Assembly (NCBI RefSeq): GCF_030864355.1
Contig: NC_083395.1
Span: 186,001 to 250,000, forward strand
Length of the DNA stretch: 64,000 nt
From: Cutaneotrichosporon cavernicola
Lineage: Eukaryota; Basidiomycota; Tremellomycetes; Trichosporonales; Trichosporonaceae
Direction: 5' to 3'
This document shows, piece after piece, positions 31,387-40,619 of the stretch. The position numbers and the translations under genes were made by a program. Under the pieces are notes generated by a model, which saw only the letters and a list, made by a program, of their open reading frames with translations, was not told where the DNA came from and made no database searches. Position 1 is the first letter of the stretch. Each line of letters starts with the position of its first letter.

Positions 31387-33039
31387 ATGACTCAGAGCAA
31401 GACTTGGAAGGAGGTTTCAGCGGCCAAGCAGGCTGCACGCACAGCGGCCATCCCGGCCGAGTGGAAGATTCAGGTCCCTGCCAAGGCCAACGTCATGTCT
31501 ATTCCGGCCACCTGCGGTGTCCTCACTCCCGACGAGATCAAGATCACCGAGACGCCTGCCGGACAGCTAGCCAACGCCCTCCTTTCCAGAGAGTTGACCT
31601 CTGAAGCAGTGGTCACGGCCTTCTGCAAGCGTGCCGCCATCGCGCAGCAGCTAACCAACTGCCTAACGGAGATTTGGTTTGACGCTGCGATCGCCGAGGC
31701 GCGCAAGATCGATGAAGAATACGCCAAGACCGGCACTCCGCGCGGCCCGCTCCACGGTCTTCCGATGAGCTTGAAGGACAATGTCAATGTCAAGGGGTTC
31801 GACACGACGATCGGATACATCGAGTACTGCGACAAGCCAGCGTCCGACGACTCGGTGCTCGCCAAGGCGTTCCGCTCAGCCGGCGCTGTGCTGTTCTGCA
31901 AGACCAACGTGCCGACAGCCATGCTCATGGCTGAGACGTACAACAATGTGTGGGGCTACACGCCGAACCCCTACAACTCGGCGTATGGGGCGGGCGGTTC
32001 AAGCGGCGGCGAAGGCGCCCTCGTCGCTCTCCGCGGTACCCCGCTCGGAACGGGCACGGATATCGGAGGATCGATCCGTATCCCGAGCGCAGTCAACGGC
32101 GTGTTTGGTCTCAAGCCTTCCGCCGGCCGCTTCCCGCTCATGGGGGGGCGGCCAGGCCTGCCGGGCCAGGAGGCGATCAAGTCTGTCATTGGGCCAATGG
32201 CGACCGACCTCGACAGCCTCGAAATGTGGGGCAAGGCCGTTCTCGCTTGCAAGCCTTGGGAAACAGACCCGGCCGTGTACAGGCTTCCCTGGCGCGAGGT
32301 GGAAGTGCCTGAGAAGTTGTCTTTCGGTATCATCATGGACGACGGGGTGATCAAGCCCACGCCGGCCGTCACGCGCGTGCTCAAAGAAACTCGGGCAGCG
32401 CTCGAGGCCGCCGGCCACACCGTGGTCGAGTGGCAGCCGTACCAGATCAACAGGGCGGTCGACCTCTTCTTCGCCCTCATCAAGGGCGACGGCGGCGTGA
32501 CCATCAGCAACACCATCAAGGGCGAAATCCCCGAGCCCTTCCCCACCGGTTTGGTTCAGTTTGACGCTGCCGCTGAAGCCGCACGCGCCAATCCACCCAC
32601 AGTTAATGAGCTGTGGAAGACCCAAGCCGCGCGGCAGGCATACCTGGCCGAGTTCCTTGCCCACTGGCAGGCAACCCGTGAGCTCTCCGGCACGGGCCGG
32701 CCATTTGACGGCGTCATCGCTCCCATTGCGCCATACCCCGCAGGGAAGCGGTACAACTTCCCGATCCGCGAGGGGTCGTACACTTTCGTATGGAACCTCA
32801 CGGACCAGACCAGCCTTGCGTTCCCCGCCGGTACTGTCAAGAGCTCGGATGTCGGTGAGATAGGGCGCGAGTACCGCAGCGCCCACGAGAAGAACGCATG
32901 GGACAACTACGACGTACAGGGTCTCGAGGGGATGCCTGTTGGTTTGCAGGTGGTCCTGCCTCGCCACGAAGAGGAGCTGGCTATCAAGCTCGGCGGGATT
33001 ATTGTAGACGCAATTGGCACCCAGCAGCACGCCACATAG
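31387..33039 (+). CDS. Amidase (amidase-signature family, acetamidase/FAAH-like)
   Basis: Hydrolyses amides to acid and ammonia, probably supplying nitrogen. Single exon, 550 aa, from the ATG at 31387; the frame is open upstream but the added residues show no homology. The amidase-signature catalytic triad is visible: Lys in GLPMSLKDNVNVKGFDT, the first Ser in YGAGGSSGGEGALVALRGTP, and the nucleophilic Ser in GTGTDIGGSIRIPSAVNGVF (GGSIR). It continues GLKPSAGRFPLMGGRPGLPG as in fungal acetamidases and fatty-acid amide hydrolases. C-terminal segment WNLTDQTSLAFPAGTV and GMPVGLQVVLPRHEE fits the same group. No N-terminal membrane helix. With the permeases and amine oxidase it adds to the nitrogen-acquisition content. 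Confidence 0.93.
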   Translation: MTQSKTWKEVSAAKQAARTAAIPAEWKIQVPAKANVMSIPATCGVLTPDEIKITETPAGQLANALLSRELTSEAVVTAFCKRAAIAQQLTNCLTEIWFDAAIAEARKIDEEYAKTGTPRGPLHGLPMSLKDNVNVKGFDTTIGYIEYCDKPASDDSVLAKAFRSAGAVLFCKTNVPTAMLMAETYNNVWGYTPNPYNSAYGAGGSSGGEGALVALRGTPLGTGTDIGGSIRIPSAVNGVFGLKPSAGRFPLMGGRPGLPGQEAIKSVIGPMATDLDSLEMWGKAVLACKPWETDPAVYRLPWREVEVPEKLSFGIIMDDGVIKPTPAVTRVLKETRAALEAAGHTVVEWQPYQINRAVDLFFALIKGDGGVTISNTIKGEIPEPFPTGLVQFDAAAEAARANPPTVNELWKTQAARQAYLAEFLAHWQATRELSGTGRPFDGVIAPIAPYPAGKRYNFPIREGSYTFVWNLTDQTSLAFPAGTVKSSDVGEIGREYRSAHEKNAWDNYDVQGLEGMPVGLQVVLPRHEEELAIKLGGIIVDAIGTQQHAT

Positions 33040-33137
33040 GTCGGCGAGATGGTCATGGGTGACAAGAAGTGAACCCTGTACGCGTTATCGAGGGCCAGCT
33101 CGGGTCATATGCAGTAGATTCAAACTACCACCGTGGA

Positions 33138-33309
33138 ACAACCATCTGCATACTTGCTAACTGGACAACTGTTTAGACCAACAACCATCTGCATACTTGC
33201 TAACTGGACAACTGTGTAGACCAACAACCATCTGCATACTTGCTAACTGGACAACTGTTTAGACCAAAAACCATCTGCATACTTGCTAACTGGACAACTG
33301 TTTAGACCA
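33138..33309 (+). repeat. 43-nt tandem repeat, four units
   Basis: Units start at 33138, 33181, 33224 and 33267 (ACAACCATCTGCATACTTGC..., 43 nt each). They differ only by single bases (GTTTAGACC vs GTGTAGACC; AAAACC vs ACAACC). They lie in the ~290-bp convergent gap between the amidase and sugar transporter 3' ends, whose remainder holds nothing recognisable. Confidence 0.93.
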
Positions 33310-33330
33310 CATAATCCTTAGAGGGTTAGT

Positions 33331-35242
33331 CTACACGTGCTCCTTCCACTCCGCGTCGGGCTTGCCATCGCTGATGCTCGGGTTTGGGTTACCTCCCATG
33401 AGGATACCCATGATCTGGTCCTTGGCCTCGAGCTCATCATGGGCAAAGTGTCCGCCAAAGACGCTGTCCATCTGCTCGAGCGTAATGCCCTTGGTCTCAG
33501 GCACGCAGAAGAATGTCCACACCCCCGACAGGGCGCTGAACACGCCGAAGAAGACGAATGCGCCGTACCCGGTTCCCTTGACGAGGGGGGGTGTGATCAG
33601 ACCCTGGCGTTAGCGCTGTCGACCGGCCTCAGATCCTCATGCTTCCCGTCCGACGCAGGCCAAGCTCCTCGCTCAACCTCAACTCACAATAATGAAGTTA
33701 TTGAACCAGTTGGAGCACGTAGCGAGGGCGACACCCTTGGCGCGGCGCGAAGATGGGAAGATTTCGGCAGCTGCCGTCAGCTCAGACCTCAGCAGTACTT
33801 ACGCAGCGACCAAGGCACCGGGCCCCAGGAGCTACCGAAGGGGATCATGAAGAAGATGATGAACGCGACGCCAACCCATGCCTGAGTAGAATGGTTCGCC
33901 CAGTCGTGCCCGTATTGCCCAATCATGCCTGCGACGACAAAGTGCGAGAGTGCCATACCAGCCGAGCCGATCATAAGAGGTAGCTTACGCCCGATCACGT
34001 CCAGGAAGTACACTGGTGGAATGACAGCGACGAGCTGGGCGACATTCATAACGCCCGAGAGAGTAAGCTGCATCTCATAATCGAGACCCAGAGTCTGGAA
34101 CAGCGTGGGCGAGTAGTAGATGAGCTGGTGTCAGCTTTACCAGCATATACTGTAAACTCACAGCATTGATACCCGTGAACTGCTGGAAGAACATGAGGAC
34201 GATACCGACGAGGGTACGCCGGATAATACCGCTTCGGAACATATCGACCCAGCACGCGACCTCCATCTTGAGCTGCTGCCCGAAACTGTCACCCTGCGCC
34301 TTGGGGTGACGCTCAACCAGGTCCTCGCGGTTGCGACAGGCTTCAGCCCGAATATTGAGCCACTCGGCCTGGACACGCGGGTCGGAGGACGGGAGGCGGC
34401 GCAGGCGGCATAGGGTCTTGAGGCTCTCCTCGTCGCGGCCACGTGAGGCGAGCCAACGCGGGGAGTATGGGAGGAAGAAGAGCCCGATGGCGAGAGGAAT
34501 TGCCGGCACCATCTGGATCAGGAACGGGAGGCGGTAGCTCCACTCCCCGGCGATGAATCGCGTCGCGTACGTGATGTAAAACATAACCACAATGCCGAGG
34601 ACGATAGACACCTCACCGAGAGCCAACATGGCTCCGCGGGCGTTCGGAGGTGCAATCTCCGAGATGTACATCGGCGACGTTGTAGAGAGTACGCCAATCC
34701 CAATACCCCCGACGAAACGCCCAATAATCAGCTGGGCGAGCTGGAACGACGCCGTCTGCAGCGTCGACCCGATGACGAACCACGTCAACCCCACAGCAAT
34801 AGATGCCTTGCGGGAGTACCGGTCCGCAACGAATCCAGCCATGATCGCACCCATAAACGCGCCAAGCTCGAGAAGCGCCGTCATGATACCCTTATTGAGA
34901 GCCGCGGCCGAGGTGACCGTTTCATCGACCTCGGGAAACTGGTGCAGGAAATTAGGCATAACCAACACGATTGATACCAGGCCTTGGTCCTGTTGTCAGC
35001 CATATAGAGGGAGGACGCACAAAGCCAAAGAGTAGACCGCCAGTGCACGCGCACAGGGAACACATGAGGGCGATCCAGTTCCGGAACAGCGCCTTGATTC
35101 CCGACCCGCCATAGGCTTGAGCAAGCGCCTCCGAGTCATGCGCATACTCGAGGGCGAGGGGGTCGAGGGTGACGCCAAAGTCGGAGGCTGGGGCGAGGTC
35201 GCTGCGGTCCGGCGCGTGTCCGATGATCTTGTTCTTCGTCAT
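33331..35242 (-). CDS. MFS sugar transporter
   Basis: Plasma-membrane sugar:H+ symporter or facilitator of the sugar porter family. Five exons (35021-35242, 34162-34989, 33803-34124, 33688-33770, 33331-33603) join in phase to 575 aa. Signatures: CTGGLLFGFDQGLVSIVLVM (TM1), ADRYSRKASIAVG (loop 2-3), RFVGGIGIGVLSTTSPMYIS followed by EIAPPNARGAM (PESPR-region counterpart), PYSPRWLASRGRDEESL, QQFTGINALIYYSPTLFQ (TM7), and the end motif FCVPETKGITLEQMDSVFG. The start at 35242 has the better context (AGAATGA); an upstream ATG at 35263 would add MLPQTQR. Substrate (hexose, polyol or oligosaccharide) is not determined. First intron is 31 nt. Confidence 0.93.
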
Positions 35243-36051
35243 TCTTTGAGTCTGGGGTAGCATGGAAGGGTATACAGCTGGCTGATCTTATATCTTCCAC
35301 ACACACATCCCCGCGATGAGCTCCGGACTGGCCCCAACATTTCTCGGCGTGGCTGACCGTGGAGCTCCAGAGGCACTCGGCGTGGTGGCTATCGTACGGT
35401 AGCGGGATACAGGAACCTCGGTGGATTTCGCATTAGGTCAGGCACAGTCCGGTCCGGCGGTGGTGGCGGATGTTCGGATGTGAGTGTGTCGAAGCTTAAA
35501 GAACCAAAAGAAATAGCTGGGAATGTGAGGAACAGGAACTTCCAGGTACTTCCATCTCGGTAGACCTGACATGGGCCATAGATCGCGTTCCTGTCTCTCA
35601 AAGGGTGCACCGGCAACTTGGAAGACGAATCAAATGACGCCGATGACTGGAGCGCTCTTTGTCCGAGGTGCTCGGTGCATAAGGTACAAAGTCCGTTCGC
35701 ACTCCGTTCCGGGCCATCGGCGCCGCGTCGGTGTGGGCTGGCAGCTAGCATGAATGTAAGGGCGTAGGAGATGGAGTGGAGTGGCGATCCAAGCTTGAGG
35801 CTTGAGAAACGAGCGGTACCTGGGCTCGACAGACAAGCTGGTACAGACTGGTCGCCCGCTCATGCCGGAGTGGAGTGGCGATCCAACCTGGGCTCGACAG
35901 ACAAGCTGGTACAGACTGGTCGCCCGCTCATGCCGGAGTGGAGTGGCGATCCAAGCAGGGAGGACGAGATGGGTGGGCAAAAGAAGTCAAACCGCGCTGA
36001 CGGCAGTGACCACTTATGGGCTCATGAAAATCTTCAATCAGCAATTGTTAG
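35243..36051. other. Promoter and intergenic DNA upstream of the sugar transporter
   Basis: No gene. Contains the 68-nt repeat pair (35821-35956) and otherwise unremarkable sequence up to the tRNA. Confidence 0.5.
35821..35956 (+). repeat. 68-nt tandem repeat, two full units plus a flanking partial
   Basis: TGGGCTCGACAGACAAGCTG... at 35821-35888 repeats at 35889-35956. The unit's last part, GAGTGGAGTGGCGATCCAA, also occurs once more just before (about 35773-35791). It lies ~100 bp upstream of the tRNA-Ser gene. Confidence 0.9.
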
Positions 36052-36147
36052 GGTGACATCGGATAGTGGTTATTCCGCGACCTTGCTATAGTTTAAACAA
36101 CTGAGGTCGTGCCTTCGGGCTCGAGAGTTCGAATCTCTCTGTCATCG
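36052..36147 (+). tRNA. tRNA-Ser (GCT) with a 15-nt intron
   Basis: Acceptor stem GGTGACA/TGTCATC (one G-T pair), discriminator G, linker TC, D-arm GGA-TAGTGGTTAT-TCC. Anticodon stem is CGACC/GGTCG (5 pairs). The loop reads TTGCTA then 15 nt TAGTTTAAACAACTG then A, giving anticodon GCT with the intron at the canonical place after position 37. A 13-nt variable arm with a GCC/GGC hairpin (TGCCTTCGGGCTC) is the mark of a class II (Ser/Leu) tRNA. T-arm GAGAG-TTCGAAT-CTCTC. Spliced length is 81 nt. A TTTTT terminator follows at about 36157. Intron edges are inferred from position, not tested. Confidence 0.88.
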
Positions 36148-36683
36148 GAAATATCTTTTTGCCCTTGCCTTTTCCCTTTGCCATTCCCTGACGCGTGCGT
36201 GAGTAGCGCGGTGGTTGAGTTTGCATGCTATCATCCATGCCTTCAGCACCAAGCGGAAGACAGCGATGGAAATATGAACGGCGTCTTCGTGGGCGCATCC
36301 CTATCTATATCCAGACTTGTTTAGAGAGCGCCAGAGTTGGCCATCGACAAGAGGTTTTCCACATTAGAGACAACTCGAACTCGAGTTTCAAAACAGAAAC
36401 CAAGCCCGCCCGCACTGGCCAGTGGCCGTCCACGTTGTGTAGACATGGTCTCCCGCTCGACCTCCGCTGACAGAGGTACAATATAAGTGCATCGGAAGCG
36501 AGTTAGGAGAAGACGATGGCAGCTGGAGCATAGAGGAGAGCAAAACTAATGACTATGTGAGCCACCTTCCTCACCAGTTGGTCCTCACCCTTCATCCCGT
36601 CTCGGGCTATCATCTCACACCTCACCATCACCCAGCCCCCTCTTCCCTGACTGTTTCCAACCCCATCGTGTCTGATCTCAAGC

Positions 36684-37170
36684 ATGTCGTTCTCGACCAC
36701 ACCACATCATCTCCCGCGATGGGTTCTTCGGCCCGCACGCCATCCGCGTCACCTCGCGTGAGTGGCGCGAGCGCGTCGACAACACCTTTCGCCACTGGCG
36801 GATAGCCTATGGGCCACCGCATCGCCCTCGGCGACCTCGATGTCACTGTGGTCTGCACTTCGAATTCCAAGGCAAGGGCACTGGACTGTTTCTGAACCTC
36901 TCAGATAAAAGCAGTGCAATGTTAGCCGTGCACGAATGGCGCATCGACCTTGCCTTGCGCTCCTTATGCAAGTTGATACTGGGCGATTCTGCCTGGGCGA
37001 GATGGCCGGCCGACGACGTTTACGCGGGCGAGCTCAACAAGCTCTTCCATTCCAAAACCTTGGTTTCCAGCGCGGCCCGCGTTGGGCATGCCACGCTGGA
37101 CGAGTGGCGTGAGCAGGTCAGTAACACTGTCTTCCGACTGGCGACAGACCCCGCAAACGTCGTCGAGTAA
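36684..37170 (+). pseudogene. Probable gene debris with a repeated EWRE-V-NT motif
   Basis: Two short stretches in different frames share a motif. The first, about 36740-36890, reads GPHAIRVTSREWRERVDNTF then RHWRIAYG. The second is an ATG-headed 83-aa frame (36919-37170) with ELNKLFHSKTLVSSAARVGH and ATLDEWREQVSNTVFRLATD. They look like two related units of one family, each broken by stops or frame changes, or badly split by introns I could not place. No known domain is recognised. The surrounding ~1.2 kb (36148-37371) holds no other gene. Confidence 0.3.
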
Positions 37171-37524
37171 GGTCGGGTTGGTTGCAGTTGTACGTGGCCC
37201 GTCGACAATGGCACCCACCCGCCTCTCCATAGTACTTGTAGAATGCAGCCGTGTTTTGTTCCTAATCACACCCCACTGTCACCTGACATCATCAATTGAA
37301 GTCAGCCGCCTGCAACTCCACAAGCTATCCGGCCCGGATTCTGATAACATGACCGCATTCCCCACTTCACCATGGCCGGCACAGACTTCACCCTCCAGAT
37401 CCTCCGCACCGTCGTCACCCTCGTCACGGTTCTGTGCTACACTGTGACCTCATGCTTCGTGATCGCCCGCATCTCGTCGCCCCTCACCTCCATCCTCCCC
37501 CTCCCCCTCCTGGCTGTCCTCTAC

Positions 37525-37668
37525 CTCAACTCTGAGGCGCCCAAGCCGCCATCCCCTCCCCTCAACTCTGAGGCGCCCAAGCCGCCATCCCCTCCCCTCA
37601 ACTCTGAGGCGCCCAAGCCGCCATCCCCTCCCCTCAACTCTGAGGCGCCCAAGCCGCCATCCCCTCCC
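37525..37668 (+). repeat. 36-nt coding minisatellite, four perfect units
   Basis: CTCAACTCTGAGGCGCCCAA... repeats at 37525, 37561, 37597 and 37633 with no differences, encoding LNSEAPKPPSPP. Identity at synonymous sites implies recent amplification or homogenisation. Confidence 0.95.
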
Positions 37669-37734
37669 CAACAGATCTCTCACACCCGAGCGCGCGGATC
37701 ATGGAGCGCCGCAACAGGAGACTCGGGCGATAAA

Positions 37735-37802
37735 TGGCACCTCGGGGACACACCGCTGCGAGAATGAATGGCACCTCGGGGACACACAGCTGCGAGACGC
37801 CA
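37735..37802 (+). repeat. 34-nt frameshifting tandem duplication
   Basis: TGGCACCTCGGGGACACACC... at 37735-37768 is repeated at 37769-37802 with few changes. Because 34 is not a multiple of three, the frame of the preceding membrane protein is lost. Confidence 0.85.
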
Positions 37803-37967
37803 AGTGAGTGGGTCGGCAGTGGGGAGACTCGGTCCGGGTCGCCCGACAGTGGGCAGTGGATCACATGCGCCCGTCGCCTGGTGAGTTTCGCCGCATTCCA
37901 GCTGACGCAGATCGGTGCACTCGGGTCAGTACTGGCGTCGGCAAGCCTCTACAGCGGCTGGCTATAA

Positions 37968-38282
37968 AAAAGATGTGAACCCACAGCGGTATCCAATACG
38001 CCGTACGCCCAGCCCCTCGCCGAGTGTGATCCGCCGACCCACCTGGACCACACTTCATCCTCGTCTCAGAGGTTGCCGAGGTGCGCTGTGACTCAAGCCG
38101 CGAGGTGCCTGTGACTCAAGCCGCGCAGGCGGCGACCGTGTCTCTGGCCGAGTGCAATGCCCGAAATGTATGTAATGTAGCCGTCCCGTGATCGTGATCC
38201 TGCTATGGTCTTGGCTCTCTCTCGCCCAACGCCCATGTAGATTGATTCATGCCCATGTCCAAGTCCAACTTGCAACATCCAA
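37968..38282. other. Convergent intergenic region
   Basis: Lies between the repeat-bearing membrane-protein locus and the acyl-CoA synthetase 3' end. It contains a short doubled GACTCAAGCCGCG motif (about 38092-38127); nothing else. Confidence 0.5.
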
Positions 38283-40291
38283 CTACAAGCGCGCCTTGGT
38301 CGGGTCGACCATGGGCTTACGGCCCTGCGCCTCCCACGCCTCAAGGACCATCTTCTTAACCTCGCTCTTGAGGATTTTCTGGCTCGCATTCCACGGTAAC
38401 GCCTTCGGACTAACCACGACGACAGCCGGGCGCGCGGGATACCGCAAGCGCGGGAAGACGGCGTCGGCGATACTCTCCGGCGTAGCCATGGCACCTGGAG
38501 CGAGGGAGACGGCCACACCCACACACTCGCCCAGTACAGCATGGGGAACTGGAACAGCACACGCTTCCTGTACCCTGTCGTCCTGGGCGAGGGCGCGCTC
38601 AACCTCCGCAGAGGGGATGTTCTCGCCACCGCGGATGATAATGTCCTTGGCCCGGTCGGCGATATGCAAGTCCCCCTCGGCATCAATGTAGGCAATGTCG
38701 CCCGTGTCGAGCCATCCATCTGCGTCGATCGTCTCGGCGGTCGCTTTGGGATTGTTGACGTACTCCTTCATCATGCTCGAGCCGCGGGAGAGGAGCACGC
38801 CTGCCTGACCTGCAGGCATCTCCTTGCGCGTAATGGGATCGACAATCTTGAGGTCGGCGATGGGGATTGCCGCGCCGCACGCGAGGGGCTGGTATTAGAG
38901 CGGCTTACCTAAGTGTACTGTACCCACCTTGTTGACATACTCCATCCCACACGAGCCCGTGGTTGTCGAGTTAGTTTCGGTCATTCCCCATCCAGTCGCA
39001 ACGAGGAGGTTAGGCCAGCGCTTAACCAGATCACCGGGGAGACGAGACGGGGGCGATGCACCTCCGAAAGCGCTCTGCGCAAGTTCAAAGTCCTTGGGAA
39101 GGAGAGGGGACTGGAGCACAGAAGTGGCAATCGCAGGGACGCCGCCGATCTTGCCAACCTTCTCGGACACCATGATTTTGATGGCGTCGGGCACAGACCA
39201 GCGACGGAGGAAGACGAGTTTCGAACCCTCGGCAATGGCGCCGACCAGCCAGTTCAAGTTACCCTGTACGTGGAAGAGGGGGATGGAGAGGAGTGCCACC
39301 CCGTCGGGCTTTGGGGCTGTTGCGAGCGCTGTCGCTTCCTTTGGAGACGCGCCCATACGCATCGCCATGCGGGCCGGGATGTACTGCGCCGAGATGACAA
39401 TGTGTAGCGCCTGTCGCTGGGTTACGAGGACACCCTTGGGCATGCTCGTCGTGCCCGAGGTGAAGTAGATGATGCCGTCGGATTCGGGGTTGACCGAGGA
39501 GGCGAACGCACCGTCCTTGACTTGTGCGAGGGCGCCCGCTGTCGGCTGGAGTTTGGAGAGTTCCTGCTGTCAGCTTGTCGACGTTTCATAGCTGAAAAGG
39601 CTTGCAATTCCGACTCACCGTCACGTTTGCCCGTGCGGCAGATGACAAATGTCCCAACGAGGTCCAGCACCACACCGGACCAACGCCCTTGTCCTTTAGT
39701 GTGCTCGCGATCGGACCGAGCTGGTTTGCCATCGCGTCGTCGACGATCACGAGCTCGGGCTTGACGAGCGCGAGGCAGTGTACTGACGCGTCGACGTGCA
39801 GTCCGTTGTTGAGGAGGACGGGGACGGCGCCGAGGAGGTGCAGCGCGATGAAGGCAAGGACCCATCTGGTGTTAGGGGGGGAGGAAGAGGAGGAGTAGAG
39901 GACAAGTTGGAAGCAAAGCCGACAAAGAGTCGACAAAGACTTACCCCGTGCAATTCGTCCCTCCGACCGCGACTCGCGACCCAACCCCGACGCCATGATC
40001 ACGCAGAATCGCTGCGATCCTAATGGCCCTCTCGAGCGTCTCGCCATGCGTGAGCGCCTCGCGGGCGTGGAACGGCTCGGGGTCGGGCACAGGTGACGAG
40101 AGGAATGGGTTGGCCGCATTCGCCTGCATCCGTTCCATGATGAGCTGGCGGAAAGTCGCGACCTGGTGTGTCCATACGCGTTGGCGGTGGCCATTGATGA
40201 CTTGCTCGGACACGGCAAAGGGCCCGTCGGCGGTGCAGAGTGCGGCGGCGCACTCGGCGGGCGGGAGGTTTCGGAAGGTTGGGGCTGCCAT
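38283..40291 (-). CDS. AMP-dependent acyl-CoA synthetase / ligase
   Basis: ANL-superfamily enzyme activating a carboxylic acid through an acyl-adenylate. Four exons (39945-40291, 39619-39865, 38928-39563, 38283-38888) join in phase to 611 aa. The P-loop-like AMP-binding motif is IIYFTSGTTSMPKGVLV. Other core motifs: FGGASPPSRLPGDLV, VATGWGMTETNSTTTGS (A5, with the adenine-binding GWGMTE), DGWLDTGDIAYIDAEGDL (A7), RAKDIIIRGGENIPSAEVER (hinge/A8) and the C-terminal catalytic Lys in NASQKILKSEVKK. No peroxisomal tripeptide (ends TKARL) or signal. The motifs fit medium/long-chain acyl-CoA or aryl-acid ligases; chain specificity is open. It lies head-to-tail with the ABHD hydrolase upstream. Confidence 0.93.
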
Positions 40292-40619
40292 CGTAACAAC
40301 TGGGCACGGAGTAGACTTGGAGACGTTGGTAAGATATTTCTACCTGGTTTTGTTGCTGACTGTGCTCTGCCCACCAAGGAGGCTCAAGTTACCGGCCCCA
40401 GTGGATAACCGGGAGAATGTGGGGTGCGGGGACAGGCACAACTGGCACTATCCGGCCAAAAAGGCCCTTTGACTCAACACACAATCACCGAGTTTGGACC
40501 TCAACGTCAGAGTCAAGCATCTAGCGTCTAGTGTATCTAATGGATAGGGAGAGTAAGAGCGAGCGCAGCACGGCGGCGCAGCTTCGCTCTGTGTATAAGA
40601 CAGCCGCACGCCACGCCGC
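40292..40619. promoter_or_regulatory. Upstream region of the acyl-CoA synthetase
   Basis: 328 bp between the start of the acyl-CoA synthetase and the end of the ABHD hydrolase, same orientation. No specific elements recognised. Confidence 0.4.

Larger units (their letters stand above)
37372..37967 (+). pseudogene. Small repeat-bearing membrane protein, frame broken by a 34-nt duplication
   Basis: Unknown function. ATG at 37372 starts MAGTDFTLQILRTVVTLVTV with two hydrophobic helices (about 8-33 and 38-52). Four perfect 12-residue repeats LNSEAPKPPSPP follow, then a tail that stops at 37767. The stop results from a 34-nt tandem duplication (TGGCACCTCGGGGACACA... at 37735 and again at 37769). 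Downstream, in the frame that a single copy would give, two spliced exons (37850-37880 and 37911-37967, introns 37804-37849 and 37881-37910) run to ARRLIGALGSVLASASLYSG and a natural stop. So the locus looks like a recently inactivated or truncated gene. The protein ending at 37767 could still be made. Confidence 0.5.

Noticed and set aside
33138..33309. Four evenly spaced repeats, considered as a CRISPR array
   Set aside because: The 43-nt units are directly adjacent with no variable spacers, and the host is a fungus; this is a minisatellite.
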